Source: Ficedula albicollis
Taxonomy: Eukaryota; Chordata; Aves; Passeriformes; Muscicapidae
Length of the DNA: 64,000 bases
Reading direction: 5' to 3'
Assembly (NCBI RefSeq): GCF_000247815.1
Contig: NC_021686.1
Span: 12,588,562 to 12,652,561 of the forward strand
Position numbers and translations under genes: made by a program. Below are positions 24,561-36,300 of this stretch, one piece after another; positions within the stretch are counted from its first letter, which is position 1; each line of letters begins with the position of its first letter. Under the pieces are notes generated by a model. The model was not told the origin of the DNA and did no database searches. It saw nothing but the letters and a program-made list of their open reading frames with translations.

Positions 24561-26430
24561 CCTCTTCTCCCAGCAGGACTGATTTGTTAACTAAGTTTAA
24601 TACAGCAGCGCAGCTGGCAGAGGTGTGTGGTGAGGATGGGTGCTTGGCTGGATGTGCTGCAGCACCGTCCATGGCTTGGGGAGCTGCTGCTGACTGTCCT
24701 GCTTTGGCCAGCAGCATCCCTGCCCTGCTCAGGGCATGGTGCTGCTGCACAGGGAGTTCACTGGGCTCACATGAAACTGGGACTTCTGGGAAGTTTGACT
24801 TTGGAGTTGTTCATATGGAGGTGTGACCATTGCAAAGCCACTTGGGCCACCTGTGGGCCATGGAGGAAAGGAGCTGAGAGTCCCCAGTTTCTAGTTCCAA
24901 CACTGATTTCAGGATGAAGCCACAAACCTATGGCTTTAGCTGATCCCATGGCAGCTCCCATCTCTGCCACTGTCATTATCCAGCTTGTAGGAACCATGAG
25001 GGAGCTGCAAGGAATAACTGTGACACTGAATTTCACAGTGACTGCCCCTTCCTGTATGAGCTGCATGGGCTCAGCAGCCCACCAAAGGTGCTGCCACCGT
25101 GTTCACCACCCCCAGCATCCCCCCACCACTGCCCCTGGGGCAGTGCAAAGAGATCCCAGGTGGTGAGGGCACAAGTCCCATCTGGGTTTGGCTCATCACT
25201 TGCAAAGCTCCAGCCCTGTTTGTGGAAAATCCCTTTAGAAAATCTTGGCAGCTGGGTAATAAATTTGCAGTTGGTTGGAGGGGAGAGGCGGGAGCGCTCA
25301 CAAGCGTGCGTGTGCTCGCTGGGTTTCCGTGCATGCTAGCTGGGTTTATGTGCTGTAGGCTGTGTAATATGATTTATTGGTGCATGGCTGCAGGATTTTG
25401 TGTGTGTGTGAAACACCATCTTGTTTGCAGTGTTGCCTGAAAATTCCCTTCACTCAAACTGCTCACGAGTCCCCGCTCTGCTGCCGATCAGCCCTGTCCA
25501 TCTGTGTGCATACACAAACACCAAACAGGCACAGAGCTGTTGGGTTCTGCCATACAACTGAGACAGCAGCAGAGCTCTGGGCTAAGGCAGGTTTTGCCAG
25601 GTTTGTGCCTCTCCCAAGGGCACATCTCTGATCCTGGAGCCTTTTGCTCCTGCTTTGTGTCTCCTGGCTCTTGGTGTCATCACGTGTTGTTTGCATTGTC
25701 CTGGAAGTGTCCAATGGCTGAGAAGGAACCAGGGAAACCCTTTTGGGATGAGCCATGAGAAGTTTGGAGTTTGTAGATGTTAGTTTTGGATCTTCTCCGT
25801 GTAACACTGTAGGAGCAAGGGAAGGAGAAGGGAGAAGAGCACTGGAGCCATGGTGGAGGTGGGTGCCTAGAGAGTGAAGGAGCAGAGCAGGGGATGGGTG
25901 GAAGAAACGGGGCATGGGTGGAAGGAGAAGCCACCTCCATTTCTGAGCAGCTGCAGTGCCAGCCTTGCTGTCAGTTCTCCATTGCAACCCTCTGCTCACT
26001 CCAAACACTGAGCAGCACCTGCCCTTTTCATTTCCCAGCCCAGCAGTGGGCTCAGAGGCAGCTGAGAGTGGTGTGAGTTGGGCTGATGGGCAGGGGTGAC
26101 AGGCAAGAGCCTTCCTCAGACATCACTGAGCTGATGCCAGACCCCATTGGGCTCTGCTCGGGGTGGGAGAGGGCACAGCCAGGGCAGGACTGGTTCTGTT
26201 GGAGCTTTTAGCTGTTAGAGACCTTGGGAAAACAATGGTGGTGCCTGATGCCAGGTGATTGTAGCTAAGGACAGGAGCTGGGGATGACAGAACAGGCACT
26301 CTCTGCTGGTGTGAATCACATTCCTGCTGCCTGCTGTGACAGCAGATTCAGATTGAATAGCAGCGTTGCTGAAACTTGCATGATATTTAAAAGCTACAAA
26401 ATGCACCCACTCTGATCAGGGGAGGGGTAT

Positions 26431-26455
26431 TAAATAAATAAATAAATAAATAAAA
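26431..26455. repeat. (AAAT)n microsatellite
   Basis: About six perfect tetranucleotide units (taaataaataaataaataaa and onward). Confidence 0.92.
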
Positions 26456-28052
26456 AATCAGCAAAGCTTTTTCACAAAGTCTTTTTTAAATATTAAAATC
26501 CCATCCTTCCCAACAGGAAAGCTTTTTCAGGCTAAGAGGAAAGAATGAACGGCATCTGATGATATCGCATTGACACAAGTGTCTAGAAAAATAGGGTAGG
26601 AATGTATGATCTGTTCTGAAAAAGGAACCATAGCTAATAGGAAATATGCTGATGCTACTTTTAATTTCATGACTCAGGTTTGCTGCAAAATTGATGGAAA
26701 TCTGTGTTGGAGCTTGGTTACATTAAAACAGTTCTTGGATGCTTGGGGGTTTTCCAGTTCTTGTTTCTGTTTTGGGGGATTATTATGGTAAAATCTTTTG
26801 ATACTCTGGGAGTTTTCAGATGTTATTTGAAAGGACAGGGGAACGGTCTTTTATCCAAAAGAAAGAGGAGATTTTTGCTCCAGAAAGATCACTGGCCAAA
26901 GCCCAGCCCTGGACTGGCCATCCCAGAGGCCCCTCCTGTTCCTTCCACCCATGGTGTCTGTCTCCAGCCTTCCTTCTGTGTGTGTTTTCCCTCAGAGCAA
27001 GTACAAGGAACAAAACAGAAGAAAAATACACTTTAAAGAAAATGCTGCCATGTAATTTAAGGAGCACAAAGGCATCTTCTTGCTGCTGGAGGTCTCGGAA
27101 GCAGCCCATGTGTTTGGTCTCCACCCGAACCACATTCCTCCACCAAAGCACATTCCCTTGGGTTGTGTCAGTTTTCTCCTGCTTCCCCAACATGGGATCA
27201 GGCCTCTACCAACCCCTTCATCTTCTCTGTGCTGTTTCCTGGCCCAGGCTCCAGTGCTGATGAGTTTATTAGTGTTGCTAATTTTACCTGATGCTGCTTC
27301 CTTCTCTTCATGACAGGTTGTTTTTTTTGAACTCTCCAGCTGATTGATTGAGCTCTCTTTAATATTCCCCGTTTCACTTTAAATTCTCTTTGTTGACTGT
27401 TGCTTGTTGTGGTTCTGTTTGTTTTTTTTTTTTTCTTTAATCCTTCCACTGTCTCTTTTTCCTTCCTGGTCCTCCTAATGCTTCTTCAGCCTGGAGCAAA
27501 GCCAGAGACCATGGGGAGGTCATTGAAACACAGACAGCTGTAGGATTTAAATAAGGACTGGATAATTTTATGACCATTAACAAGGCTCACTGCTATGCAA
27601 GCCAAAGTAATAAGGGCAATCATATCTCATGGTTCGGGGAGCAAGTTGATTGCCTGCAGGGACTGAGAAGGTAATTCTGCATCCCTGACTCCCCCAAAAT
27701 ATGATACAGTGGACAAGATGCACCAGGGCTTGCCTAGAGGGGGAGAGCATTTCCCTTACCATCTCTGTTGTCACACTCCATTGATGTGATCAGAAACTTC
27801 TGGTATCAGCGTGGTGGGAGATGTTCTCCAGGCAGGTGAAAGGCTCTGAAGTTTGGCAGATGAACCTTTCCTGTTGAGGAGCATCTGCTGAGTGACCTCT
27901 GTGCTGTGTGGTGGCAGATACTTCACTTTGCTGGCAGTGACTGGTTCATCTGCCAGGCTGCTCCATAACCCTGCCAAGGAGTGGCCTTCCTGAAAGAAAT
28001 GCAGACTGTGCATGTCACTTGGGTCCTTCATTTTGGAGGTGTCTCCCACTCC

Positions 28053-28300
28053 CCACTGACTGTGTACAGCCTTGTACACAATGGGGTGATGGCAAAGCAG
28101 TGTCCCCCCTTCACCTTCTCTGCAGCACATCTCTCCCAGCTCCTCCATGTGCCACTGACTGTGCACAGCCTTGTACACAATGGGGTGATGGCAAAGCAGT
28201 GTCCCCCCTTCACCTTCTCTGCAGCACATCTCTCCCAGCTCCACCATGTGCCTGTTCCTTCACCTTCTCTGCAGCACATCTCTCCCAGCTCCTCCATGTG
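28053..28300. repeat. 99-bp tandem repeat, 2.5 copies
   Basis: Copies at 28053-28151 and 28152-28250 start with 'ccactgactgtg' and end with 'ccatgtg'. They differ at about two positions. A third, 5'-truncated copy at 28255-28300 keeps only the 'tccttcaccttctctgcagc' to 'ccatgtg' part. The array runs directly into the 39-bp minisatellite that follows. Confidence 0.93.
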
Positions 28301-28885
28301 CCTGTGCCTTTCCTCAGCTCATTCTGGGCTCTCCCAGCTCCTGTGCCTTTCCTCAGCTCATTTTGGGCTCTCCCAACTCCTGTGCCTTTCCTCAGCTCAT
28401 TCTGGGCTCTCCCAGCTCCTGTGCCTTTCCTCAGCTCATTTTGGGCTCTCCCAACTCCTGTGCCTTTCCTCAGCTCATTCTGGGCTCTCCCAGCTCCTGT
28501 GCCTTTCCTCAGCTCATTTTGGGCTCTCCCAACTCCTGTGCCTTTCCTCAGCTCATTCTGGGCTCTCCCAGCTCCTGTGCCTTTCCTCAGCTCATTTTGG
28601 GCTCTCCCAACTCCTGTGCCTTTCCTCAGCTCATTCTGGGCTCTCCCAGCTCCTGTGCCTTTCCTCAGCTCATTTTGGGCTCTCCCAACTCCTGTGCCTT
28701 TCCTCAGCTCATTCTGGGCTCTCCCAGCTCCTGTGCCTTTCCTCAGCTCATTTTGGGCTCTCCCAACTCCTGTGCCTTTCCTCAGCTCATTCTGGGCTCT
28801 CCCAGCTCCTGTGCCTTTCCTCAGCTCATTTTGGGCTCTCCCAGCTCCTCCATGTGCCCGTGCCTTTCCTCAGCTCGTTTTGGAG
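28301..28885. repeat. 39-bp minisatellite, 14 units plus one degenerate unit, alternating A/B types
   Basis: Fourteen contiguous 39-bp units run from 28301 to 28846, and a degenerate fifteenth runs to 28885. Each unit starts 'cctgtgcctttcctcagctc'. Two unit types alternate: A has 'attctggg' with 'cccagctc', and B has 'attttggg' with 'cccaactc'. Twelve units follow strict A-B order, so the higher-order period is 78 bp. The thirteenth is A and the fourteenth is mixed (attttggg with cccagctc). Because 39 is a multiple of three and the unit lacks stops, all three plus-strand frames stay open for 240-330 codons. These frames are repeat artefacts, not genes. The plus strand is strongly pyrimidine-rich. 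Confidence 0.96.
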
Positions 28886-29845
28886 TCACACTGCAGCCCC
28901 TGGGTGTGTACACAGAGGGCTCCTGCTCCTGCTCCTGCTGCTGTTGCGAGGCAGAGCTGCCCATGAGTGGTGTGCTCTGAAGTGACAGCTCCTCTTGCCC
29001 TGAGTCCTGGCAGGGGAGGGAACAGCCCTGGAGAGGAGAGGATGGCAAGGAATGAACCAAATCCACAGGGAGCCAAGCTCCTCGTCCTGGCAGCTGTGCT
29101 GAGATGAGGAGGAGAGAGAAAAGCTCCCCAGATAGCACAAATCCCTGGGTGGGTCTGTCCTGCCAGTGTTGGATGACTTTGGTAAGTCTGTAGGTGATGC
29201 CAGCATTCTGGTTCAGTGTTGGAGTGTCCTGCTCTGGTATCCTGGGCACTGAGCCCTGACCTGTGGGCAGAGCATCTCCTGTGTGATATGTGCCACCCCA
29301 GCCATGGGAGTCCTCACCTGAGCCCGCCAGGCTGTGCTGCCATCCCAAGGTGAGGATCACAGCTCTGATAAGGCACAAACTAACTTTGCAAACTCACTAG
29401 AAAGCAAGAAGTGAAGAATAGTTGCTGGGCATTCTAAGGATTGATTTTAAGAGATCACTGTGGTGGTAAAACATAATTAATAGTCTATAGCATTGGTTTT
29501 TTTTTTTTTAAATAACATGCAGGCAAAGCCTGGGGGCACAGGATGGTTGATGGACAAGTTGAGAGCCACCAGCACCAACTGCCCAGCTCTGATGGGTGAC
29601 ACAAGGGAGGTTTGGGTGGTGTGGGCTGAGCTGGTTGAGCTGGCATCTCCCAACATGTGCTGGCCACAGGCATGAGCAATAGGGGGTCACAGCCTGGTCA
29701 TCATTTGCTCTCTATTATGGCTGTGGAGCAGCAGTTGGTAGATGTCTCTGCAGAGTCCTGTCGTGCCTCTTCCCTGATGGCTTCGCCAGTGCCAAGGGAG
29801 CTGTCAGCAAACCTCCCCTCTGCACCCCACACTCAGAGAAAGTGC

Positions 29846-29899
29846 TCAGGGAAGATGGAAATCTCACCTGCATCAGGGAAGATGGAAATCTCACCTGCA
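29846..29899. repeat. 27-bp tandem duplication
   Basis: Two adjacent perfect or near-perfect copies of 'tcagggaagatggaaatctc' plus 'acctgca' occur at 29846 and 29873. Confidence 0.88.
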
Positions 29900-30235
29900 C
29901 AGGATGCTCAGCTCTGGCAGATAAGGTGGTTCACAGGTTACTGTGAAACTCCAAGCATGTTCCTGATCCATGCAGAGACCCCACAACACCGTCAGGACAC
30001 CTCCATCCTGGCTGCACCTCCTCTTCCTTGCTTCTGTCCTTAACAGCAGGGGGAGAATGGCTGATGGGACTGAAGCAGGTTTGTTCCCAAGGTAAGGAAA
30101 GCACCAGGCCCCCCAAAAGCCACAGGCTCCTCACACTCACACTCTTTCCTGGCTTCACAGTTAACTCAGGACAGTCCCCAGGTCCTGTAACCAGTGTTAA
30201 ATGTGATGAATGATCTTGTCCTCCTTGTTTGTCTC

Positions 30236-30492
30236 CTCTTTAGTGTAACACTGTAATTAGCTTAATTACCAACAGATTCTTTTTTTTTTTTTTGTAACTT
30301 AAAATGGAAATTAAATTTTGCACCAGGTTTTACAGGCTGTTAACGGGAATCGAATAATCAAGCCTGACTCCAAGTCCTTGAAAATGAGTATTAAAAAAGG
30401 TCTGAATTTGCATATTCATGTTTTTAATAGGGTTCAGAAGGTATATTTGCAACTGATGAAAAGGATTAATTAAGCTTAATTTGCATAGGAAG
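30236..30492. promoter_or_regulatory. Candidate conserved noncoding element (homeodomain/POU motif cluster)
   Basis: This AT-rich block contains 'gtaattagcttaattacc' (two TAATTA-type sites as a near-palindrome), two ATTTGCAT octamer-like words (about 30406 and 30479), 'tgttaacggg' and 'ggattaattaagctta'. It is not a recognisable transposon and stands out against G/C-rich flanks. The motif content resembles developmental enhancers of neural genes such as nearby ELFN1. Conservation is untested. Confidence 0.3.
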
Positions 30493-31230
30493 AACAGTTT
30501 AACCCCTTGCATCCTAACAAGGCAGATACTGACAATTTGAATTCCATGGTTTGATGCTGGAGAGACACACAGGCTGAGAGCAGTGCCCTGCTAAGCACCT
30601 TCCTTCCACTCCAGGAGGTCAGAACTAGGAGAATACAGGTTCCCAGCATCATCCTGGCGCAGCTGGTCCCCCTGTGCCCACAGCCACCTCCAGGTCTGGT
30701 CTCCATGTCTCCACAGTGGTGGTTTGTGACCTGGGTCTCCCATAGTGCCACCACATCAGGCTTTGAGCTGAACATGCTGCTCCTCCTGCTGTGAGCTGGG
30801 CTGGGCAGCTCTGACAGATTAAAGAAATCATTTCAGTGCAGCCAGCTCTGTCCCCTGAGCTGTTCCCAGCTGGGCTGCCTGCAGCCAGCACAGGGTGGGA
30901 GCACCATGGCTGGTGGGGGCACCAAAACCTTTGACTCCTGATCTCATTTCCAATTTCCTTTTCTCTCAGTGAGACTGATCCCACCCAGGGGCTAAAGGTT
31001 CTTTGGGAATGTCAGACCAGGGTGAGATTCAGTCCTGTCCTGCTCCCAGCTGGTGACAGCATCCCAGAAGTCTGGGACTGGTGCAGCTTCAGAGAAAGGG
31101 TCATAGAGCTGCCCTGACTGGTGTTGGTGAGGTCACTCCCTAATCCCAGCTGGCACCTCTGGCATGGAGAAACCAGCAGGGTCTTGCACAGCTCTGTCCA
31201 GTTGTGATGTAAGAAAAACACAAGCCCTGC

Positions 31231-31306
31231 CTGTCCATGGTGGGGGGGTTGGAACTAGATGATATTTGAGATTCCTTACAACCCAAACCCTTCTATGGTT
31301 CTGTAT
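31231..31306 (+). mobile_element. CR1 LINE 3' tail fragment
   Basis: The sequence 'ctgtccatggtggggggg', 'ttggaactagatgatatttg', 'ttccttacaacccaaaccc' and 'ttctatggttctgtat' matches the 3' end of avian CR1, including the terminal ATTCTATG-type octamers. Confidence 0.9.
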
Positions 31307-31334
31307 AACCCTCCCAAATCAATCTCTTCTCAGA

Positions 31335-31640
31335 CTGGAAAGCAGAGTGGGAACGTTCCGCTTCCTGGGGCCCTACAAAGAACAGAGCACAGCTTTGAGT
31401 CAGTGCCTGAAAATTGCTAAAAAGTGGAAAAAATAAATAAATCAGGCATTCATTTTGCTTCAGCAGGTGGTGTGCTGCGCTCCCCTTGTAACGCTTTGGT
31501 GGCGTGTGCTGCTAATTATTTTTGGGGTGGAATTTGCTGCCGGGGTTCATTAGACAGAGATGGCTTTGAAGCAGCACTCAGAATTAATGCTGGCATATGT
31601 AAATGTTTCTTGTGCCACGGAAAAGCTGGCTGTAAATGAT
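31335..31640. promoter_or_regulatory. Candidate noncoding element next to CR1 tail
   Basis: This is non-repetitive sequence of mixed composition with an unusual density of distinct words ('gggaacgttccgcttcc', 'gctgctaattatttttgg', 'gcatatgtaaatgtttc'). It includes a near-palindromic GGAACGTTCC at about 31351. It has no coding signature that I recognise. The call is weak and rests on motif content only. Confidence 0.2.
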
Positions 31641-33154
31641 GTGTGAGGTCCAGTGAGAGAGATGCCTGCTTTGTTTACACGCAGCCTTTGGGTCTTGTTA
31701 TGGCAGGAGCAGCAGGGCAGGATCAGAGCTGCACGGAGCCTGAGCTGAGCCTTGCACAGAGCCTTGCACAGGGGTTAACAGGGCGTCCTTAGAGCACCAC
31801 ATCCCAAACTGCCTCCCTCAGAAAGGTGTGCGAGCAGCCCACCCACCCTGCTGCTGTCTGTGTGCTCAGTGCTTTCCCCCAGATGGGGAGGAGGACACGT
31901 CCTGCACTGGAAATCATCCCATTGCCTCCCTCAGGCAAAGCCTGCCTCGGGGCAGAGGGACTCAGGGGTAACACTGGGGTGGGGAGTCCTGCTCACCTCC
32001 TCCTGCTCTCTCCTGGCTCAGCCTCTCAGCACAGGGTCCACAGAGCTGTGCTCACAGCAGAGTTGGGAATGTTTCGCTTAAGAGGAAGAGAAGCTAAAGG
32101 AAGGTAAACAAATATAAAATACTTTCCTCTTCATTGCTGTCCAAAAGTCTGCCTGGTTCCCTCAGCCTCTGTGCTTGCCACAGGTGGGGGTCTCTCTGAG
32201 CCCCAATCCCACATCCCCCCACAGGCAAGTGCCCTGCAGATTCCAGCCCCCTGCTCGTGTGGACACAAGCACAGGGGTGTTTCTGGGCAGGAGACACCAC
32301 GTGCTGGAATTGTTGGAAGCCTGGCCCCATCCATGGCATGGTCCCCATCCAGCTCTCCAGACAAACTCCCTGTCCCAGCTCTGGTCTGGACAAACTCAAG
32401 GTGAGGAAGGAAGGAGCTGAGCATGAAGCTGTGACCAAGTGCTGAGAGGATTTCGTATTTTCCTGCTTCCAACTTTACTGTTTATTTACCAACATGCTGG
32501 TTGGATGGATTGCCATCACTTCCTCATGCCTTATTGAGAAGCTCAGCTGTGAAATAACTAAATGAACCATCCCTTTTTATTAGCCTTTGGACTGAGCAGA
32601 GGAGCAATCAGTTAATGGCTGACCAGTTTTTGAAGATGCTAAGCACATTACAAGTGCTAAGTATTATTATTTTCCCTGCAATGCTTTATTTTTCCCTCTG
32701 AATACTCAGTTTAAATAACCCTTTCAATTACATTATCTGGTTTCATGCGTTCTGCTCAAATTAAATGTGGTGCCACTTAGAACTCACCCACCTCATTGGC
32801 TTCCAGGTCTCTGCAAGTCTTGTCCTAACCTTTGCCTCTCAAGCTTGGGTAGAAACAGCCTTTGTTCTGGGTCCAGAATCTGCCCCAGCTCTGCTTTGGC
32901 TTCTTAAACTCGAATGCATCCACATCACTTTCTGTCAGGCACTGCAACCTCTGGTTCCTTGTTCTTGCATGCTGTTTATCTTCAATAGGGGAGCATCTCA
33001 CATCCTTTCCTTCCAGCTGTATTAGCTCCCTGGATAAGCTATCTCCTCCCACTCGCTGGCATCTTGTGATGTTTTGGTTTATTCTTCTTCTTTGTGAGGG
33101 CTTTTTGCTGTGCTTCCAATGCTGTCCCTAATCAGACCTGGGCTCTCCACCTGT

Positions 33155-33303
33155 GTATGTTTGTGGCTTTGCAGAAAAGTGGGACTGGCTCAGACTTCAC
33201 ACCAGTGTGTGAATCCAACTCCTGGCAGCCTCAGAGCACTGATGGGTGGACCAGTCGTATGTTTGTGGCTTTGCAGAAAAGTGGGACTGGCTCAGACTTC
33301 ACA
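33155..33303. repeat. 47-bp direct repeat with 102-bp period
   Basis: The block 'gtatgtttgtggctttgcag' through 'cagacttcaca' occurs identically at 33155-33201 and 33257-33303, separated by 55 bases of unrelated sequence. This looks like a duplication of a longer unit followed by divergence or deletion, or a local template switch. Confidence 0.9.
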
Positions 33304-36300
33304 GCCACAGGTGGGCTCTTCTGGGTGTGCTGTTCTGCAAAGCCACCCTGGGGCAGGGACTCCTCAGTCACCTCAGCCAGAGGAGCCTCACAGCTCTATC
33401 CAAAAGTGTTTCACCAGCTCAGGTGGCTTCTGGAGCTCCCAGCTCTGCTCCAGCACCTCCATCTCTGCTTCTCCACTCCCGACAGCTGTGCTGGGACATG
33501 TCTGGTCTTCAGGACCCAAGTGTGAGATGGTGAGAGATCAGAAGCCCAGCGTCCTCCCTGGCTGCAAACTCTGCCAGGGAAATGCCTTTGGAGTGGCCAC
33601 AGGAGGCACCTGCCCTGCCCAGCCTCTGCTGCCAGCCTCCTGGCAGGTCATACCCTGCTGTCTGCATCTGTCTTGTAGGAGCTGTGATCACCCTGCAGGG
33701 CTGGAGGCAGCTGTGGAGCAGCTCAGGGCTTGTCAGCTGTCAGCTCGTGAAGGGTTTGTTGTTCTTGGGACTGCCTGGGATTTCCTAGGCAGAGATGTGT
33801 GTGTGTGCAACCTCTGTGGTGGGTGGTAGTGTTGTTACAGCCAGAATGAACTGAGGATATAATTGAGTTAAGGTTTGTATGGAGAGGTAATAAATTGCAG
33901 CACCTGAGATGGCTGAGGAAAAAACCAAAGCACAGCTGGTTTTGTGCACACAAGTTCTTTGTCAGCCTAAGCTGAGCTGGACACGTCAGGGATGTTTCAG
34001 CTGGATGGTGGCAGATGGTTTGTGCCCATGGCCATTTTTCCAGGGGGTTGTTTGCTCTGCCAGCCCCTTGGAGCTATTCCCAAGAGCTGCTCTGCTGCCA
34101 CTCTTCCAATCTCACTCCAACACAAATCCCAGGTGGGGCAGGAGACACTTTTGGGACAAGCAGACTTTAAGCTCCAGCTTTAGGGAATGGAAACCTTTGT
34201 GTCTTGGCTCCAAATGTGGTGGAACAAGATTAATTAATTTAGCTGCACCACATGAAGAGTGCCAGTGTTTACTTGTGGGACCACAGAGGAGCTTTTGCAG
34301 TACCCAGAGAGGCCTCCTGCGTCTGGACGGGCTGGGAGCTCTTGATTGCAAGGCAGGAGATGCCCAAGGAGAGCTCTGCTGCACAAGAGCAATGCTGAGA
34401 GAGAGGAACAGATTTAAGAGGCTCCCAACAGAGACAAGCTGCAGGCACCACACACAAACTGAGGCATTCCATCACGTTTCTGCAGATCAGGTCAAGCCAG
34501 CCAGGGCCTTCTGCAAGGATGAGGGAGTCTGTCAAGGCTGGGTGCTGTGGTGGGACGAGCCAGACTGGAGGGCTGCTAGGAAAGCAAGTGAGGGGGAGGA
34601 AATGTGGATGTTGTGTGTGGGGCTGTTTGCTTCTTTTCACAGCTGAAAACACTGAGGAATATGATAGACCCAGAGCAGAGCCCAGGAGATGAGCAAGACA
34701 ATGCAGGGGACAAGTCTCACAGATCCTAATGGATGAGACAGACCAGGAGAGAAGAGCTCATTAGAAAAGGGCACTGCATGGTGAAGAGAGGACAGGATAT
34801 AAGCCATGTGAAAGCTGATAAAAGACAGAAATGGAAATCTTTTCCCAAAGAAAGCAAGGATGGAGTGCATTAATGAGCTCTTTAATGGCAAGGCAAGTAA
34901 AGGTGAGCAGCAAATGGCTATTGCCAGACAGCTGAGCTGAGTGTGAAAAAACAGATGTTGGTGGGATGTGAGAAGCGATGGAGCTCGTACAGGAACAACA
35001 GCACAAGCCTGTGATTAACATTCCCACTGAATTATTGAAAAGGCAAACACACAAACTTGGAGACTTGGCAGGCTCCTCTGGTTACTCTGCAGGGACAGGG
35101 AGGTGTCAGAGGGATGGATACAGGCATGCTCACATCCAATTTGAACCCACAAAAAGGGCAGCAAAACAGGCATCCTGCTTGGCTACTCCCCACCTGATGA
35201 AAATCCACATCCCTGGTACTTCTGTGTCTTCTCATCCCTTGCACAGAGGAAACTGAGCCCAGAAAACTGGCTTCACCCTGGATCAGATGGTTTCCCTCCA
35301 TTAAGTTCTGGGTTGGGGGGGAAGATGGGAATGAGCAAAACTCTCAAGGCAGCATTTGTATAATCTCTACCACCCTTCTGGTGGTACAGGTGAGCTGGCT
35401 GAGAGGGGTAAAACAGAAGCTGTGACAAAGAGGAGATATGGAAAATTGGAGCCTAGGTAAATTCAGGTGAAGCCAAAGTCACTGCTCCAAGCCAAGGAGC
35501 TGGGTTGGTTTCTCCAGCAGCACTGGCCATGCCCACCAGCACCTTCACCACCTTCAGGGCACTGCTGGCATCAGGGCTTGGAGGTGAAGGAAATGAAATG
35601 TGCTTTATTCCTCCCTCTGGAGAACAATTTAATCTCAGAACACTTACCCAGAAAAACTGACCCAGGGCCCAGGGTGGAAAGCCTGAGGTGAGGAAAAAGA
35701 AAGAGAGGAGCTGGAGGAGAGGCTGGGGCACCCCTGCAGTCCACACCTGTGTGGCCATGGCAGTGCTGCAGCCACAAGACCTGCTCACACCCCAGTGCAT
35801 TTAAGGCAGGGTCAGTGCTTTTCTGAAATAAACCCTTCATCCCCTCTTGGAGCCAATGAGTTGGACTCTAAACCAAAACTTAGCATGGACTCTGATGTCT
35901 GTGACTGTGCCTTTTGAGACTGATGTGCTTCTGCAATAAACAACCTATTAGCAACTACTAGCTGCTTTGCTCATTTTAAAAGATAACCCGATGGAGTTGG
36001 TGCCCGGAGCACCAGAGGTCATAGCCTCACACATGCCCTCCCTCCCCTCTGCTCTGTCCCCAGCCTGTGTCCATGTGCATCCACGTGCTCACAGCTCCAA
36101 GCTTTGGGGAGGAGGGGGAGACACTGTCCCCAAAGGGCACTGCAGAGGAGAGGGACACGATGTGCACCGAGGAGGAGCTGAAGCCAAGGTGAACAGCTCC
36201 CAAAAAGCACAGCAGGGCACTGCTGCACCCAGTCCTCTCCTCAACGAGCACTCACAGATGCAAATAAATTCTGACTTGGGCTCCCAAATTCCTGCTCTGC

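Noticed and set aside
32620..32700. Possible MIR-like fragment ('gatgctaagcacattacaag')
   Set aside because: The match is limited to one block of about 20 bases and could be chance.
33110..33829. Plus-strand open frame of 239 codons
   Set aside because: No recognisable domain or gene-like composition; it covers the 47-bp direct repeat and overlaps open frames in two other forward frames. Treated as chance.
33909..34646. Plus-strand open frame of 245 codons
   Set aside because: Cys-, Trp- and Arg-rich translation with no domain, and open frames on the other strand. Typical of G/C-rich noncoding DNA.
35820..35945. Two AATAAA words near 35829 and 35935, considered as the 3' end of an unknown transcript
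   Set aside because: No upstream gene was recognised and AATAAA is frequent in AT-rich DNA.
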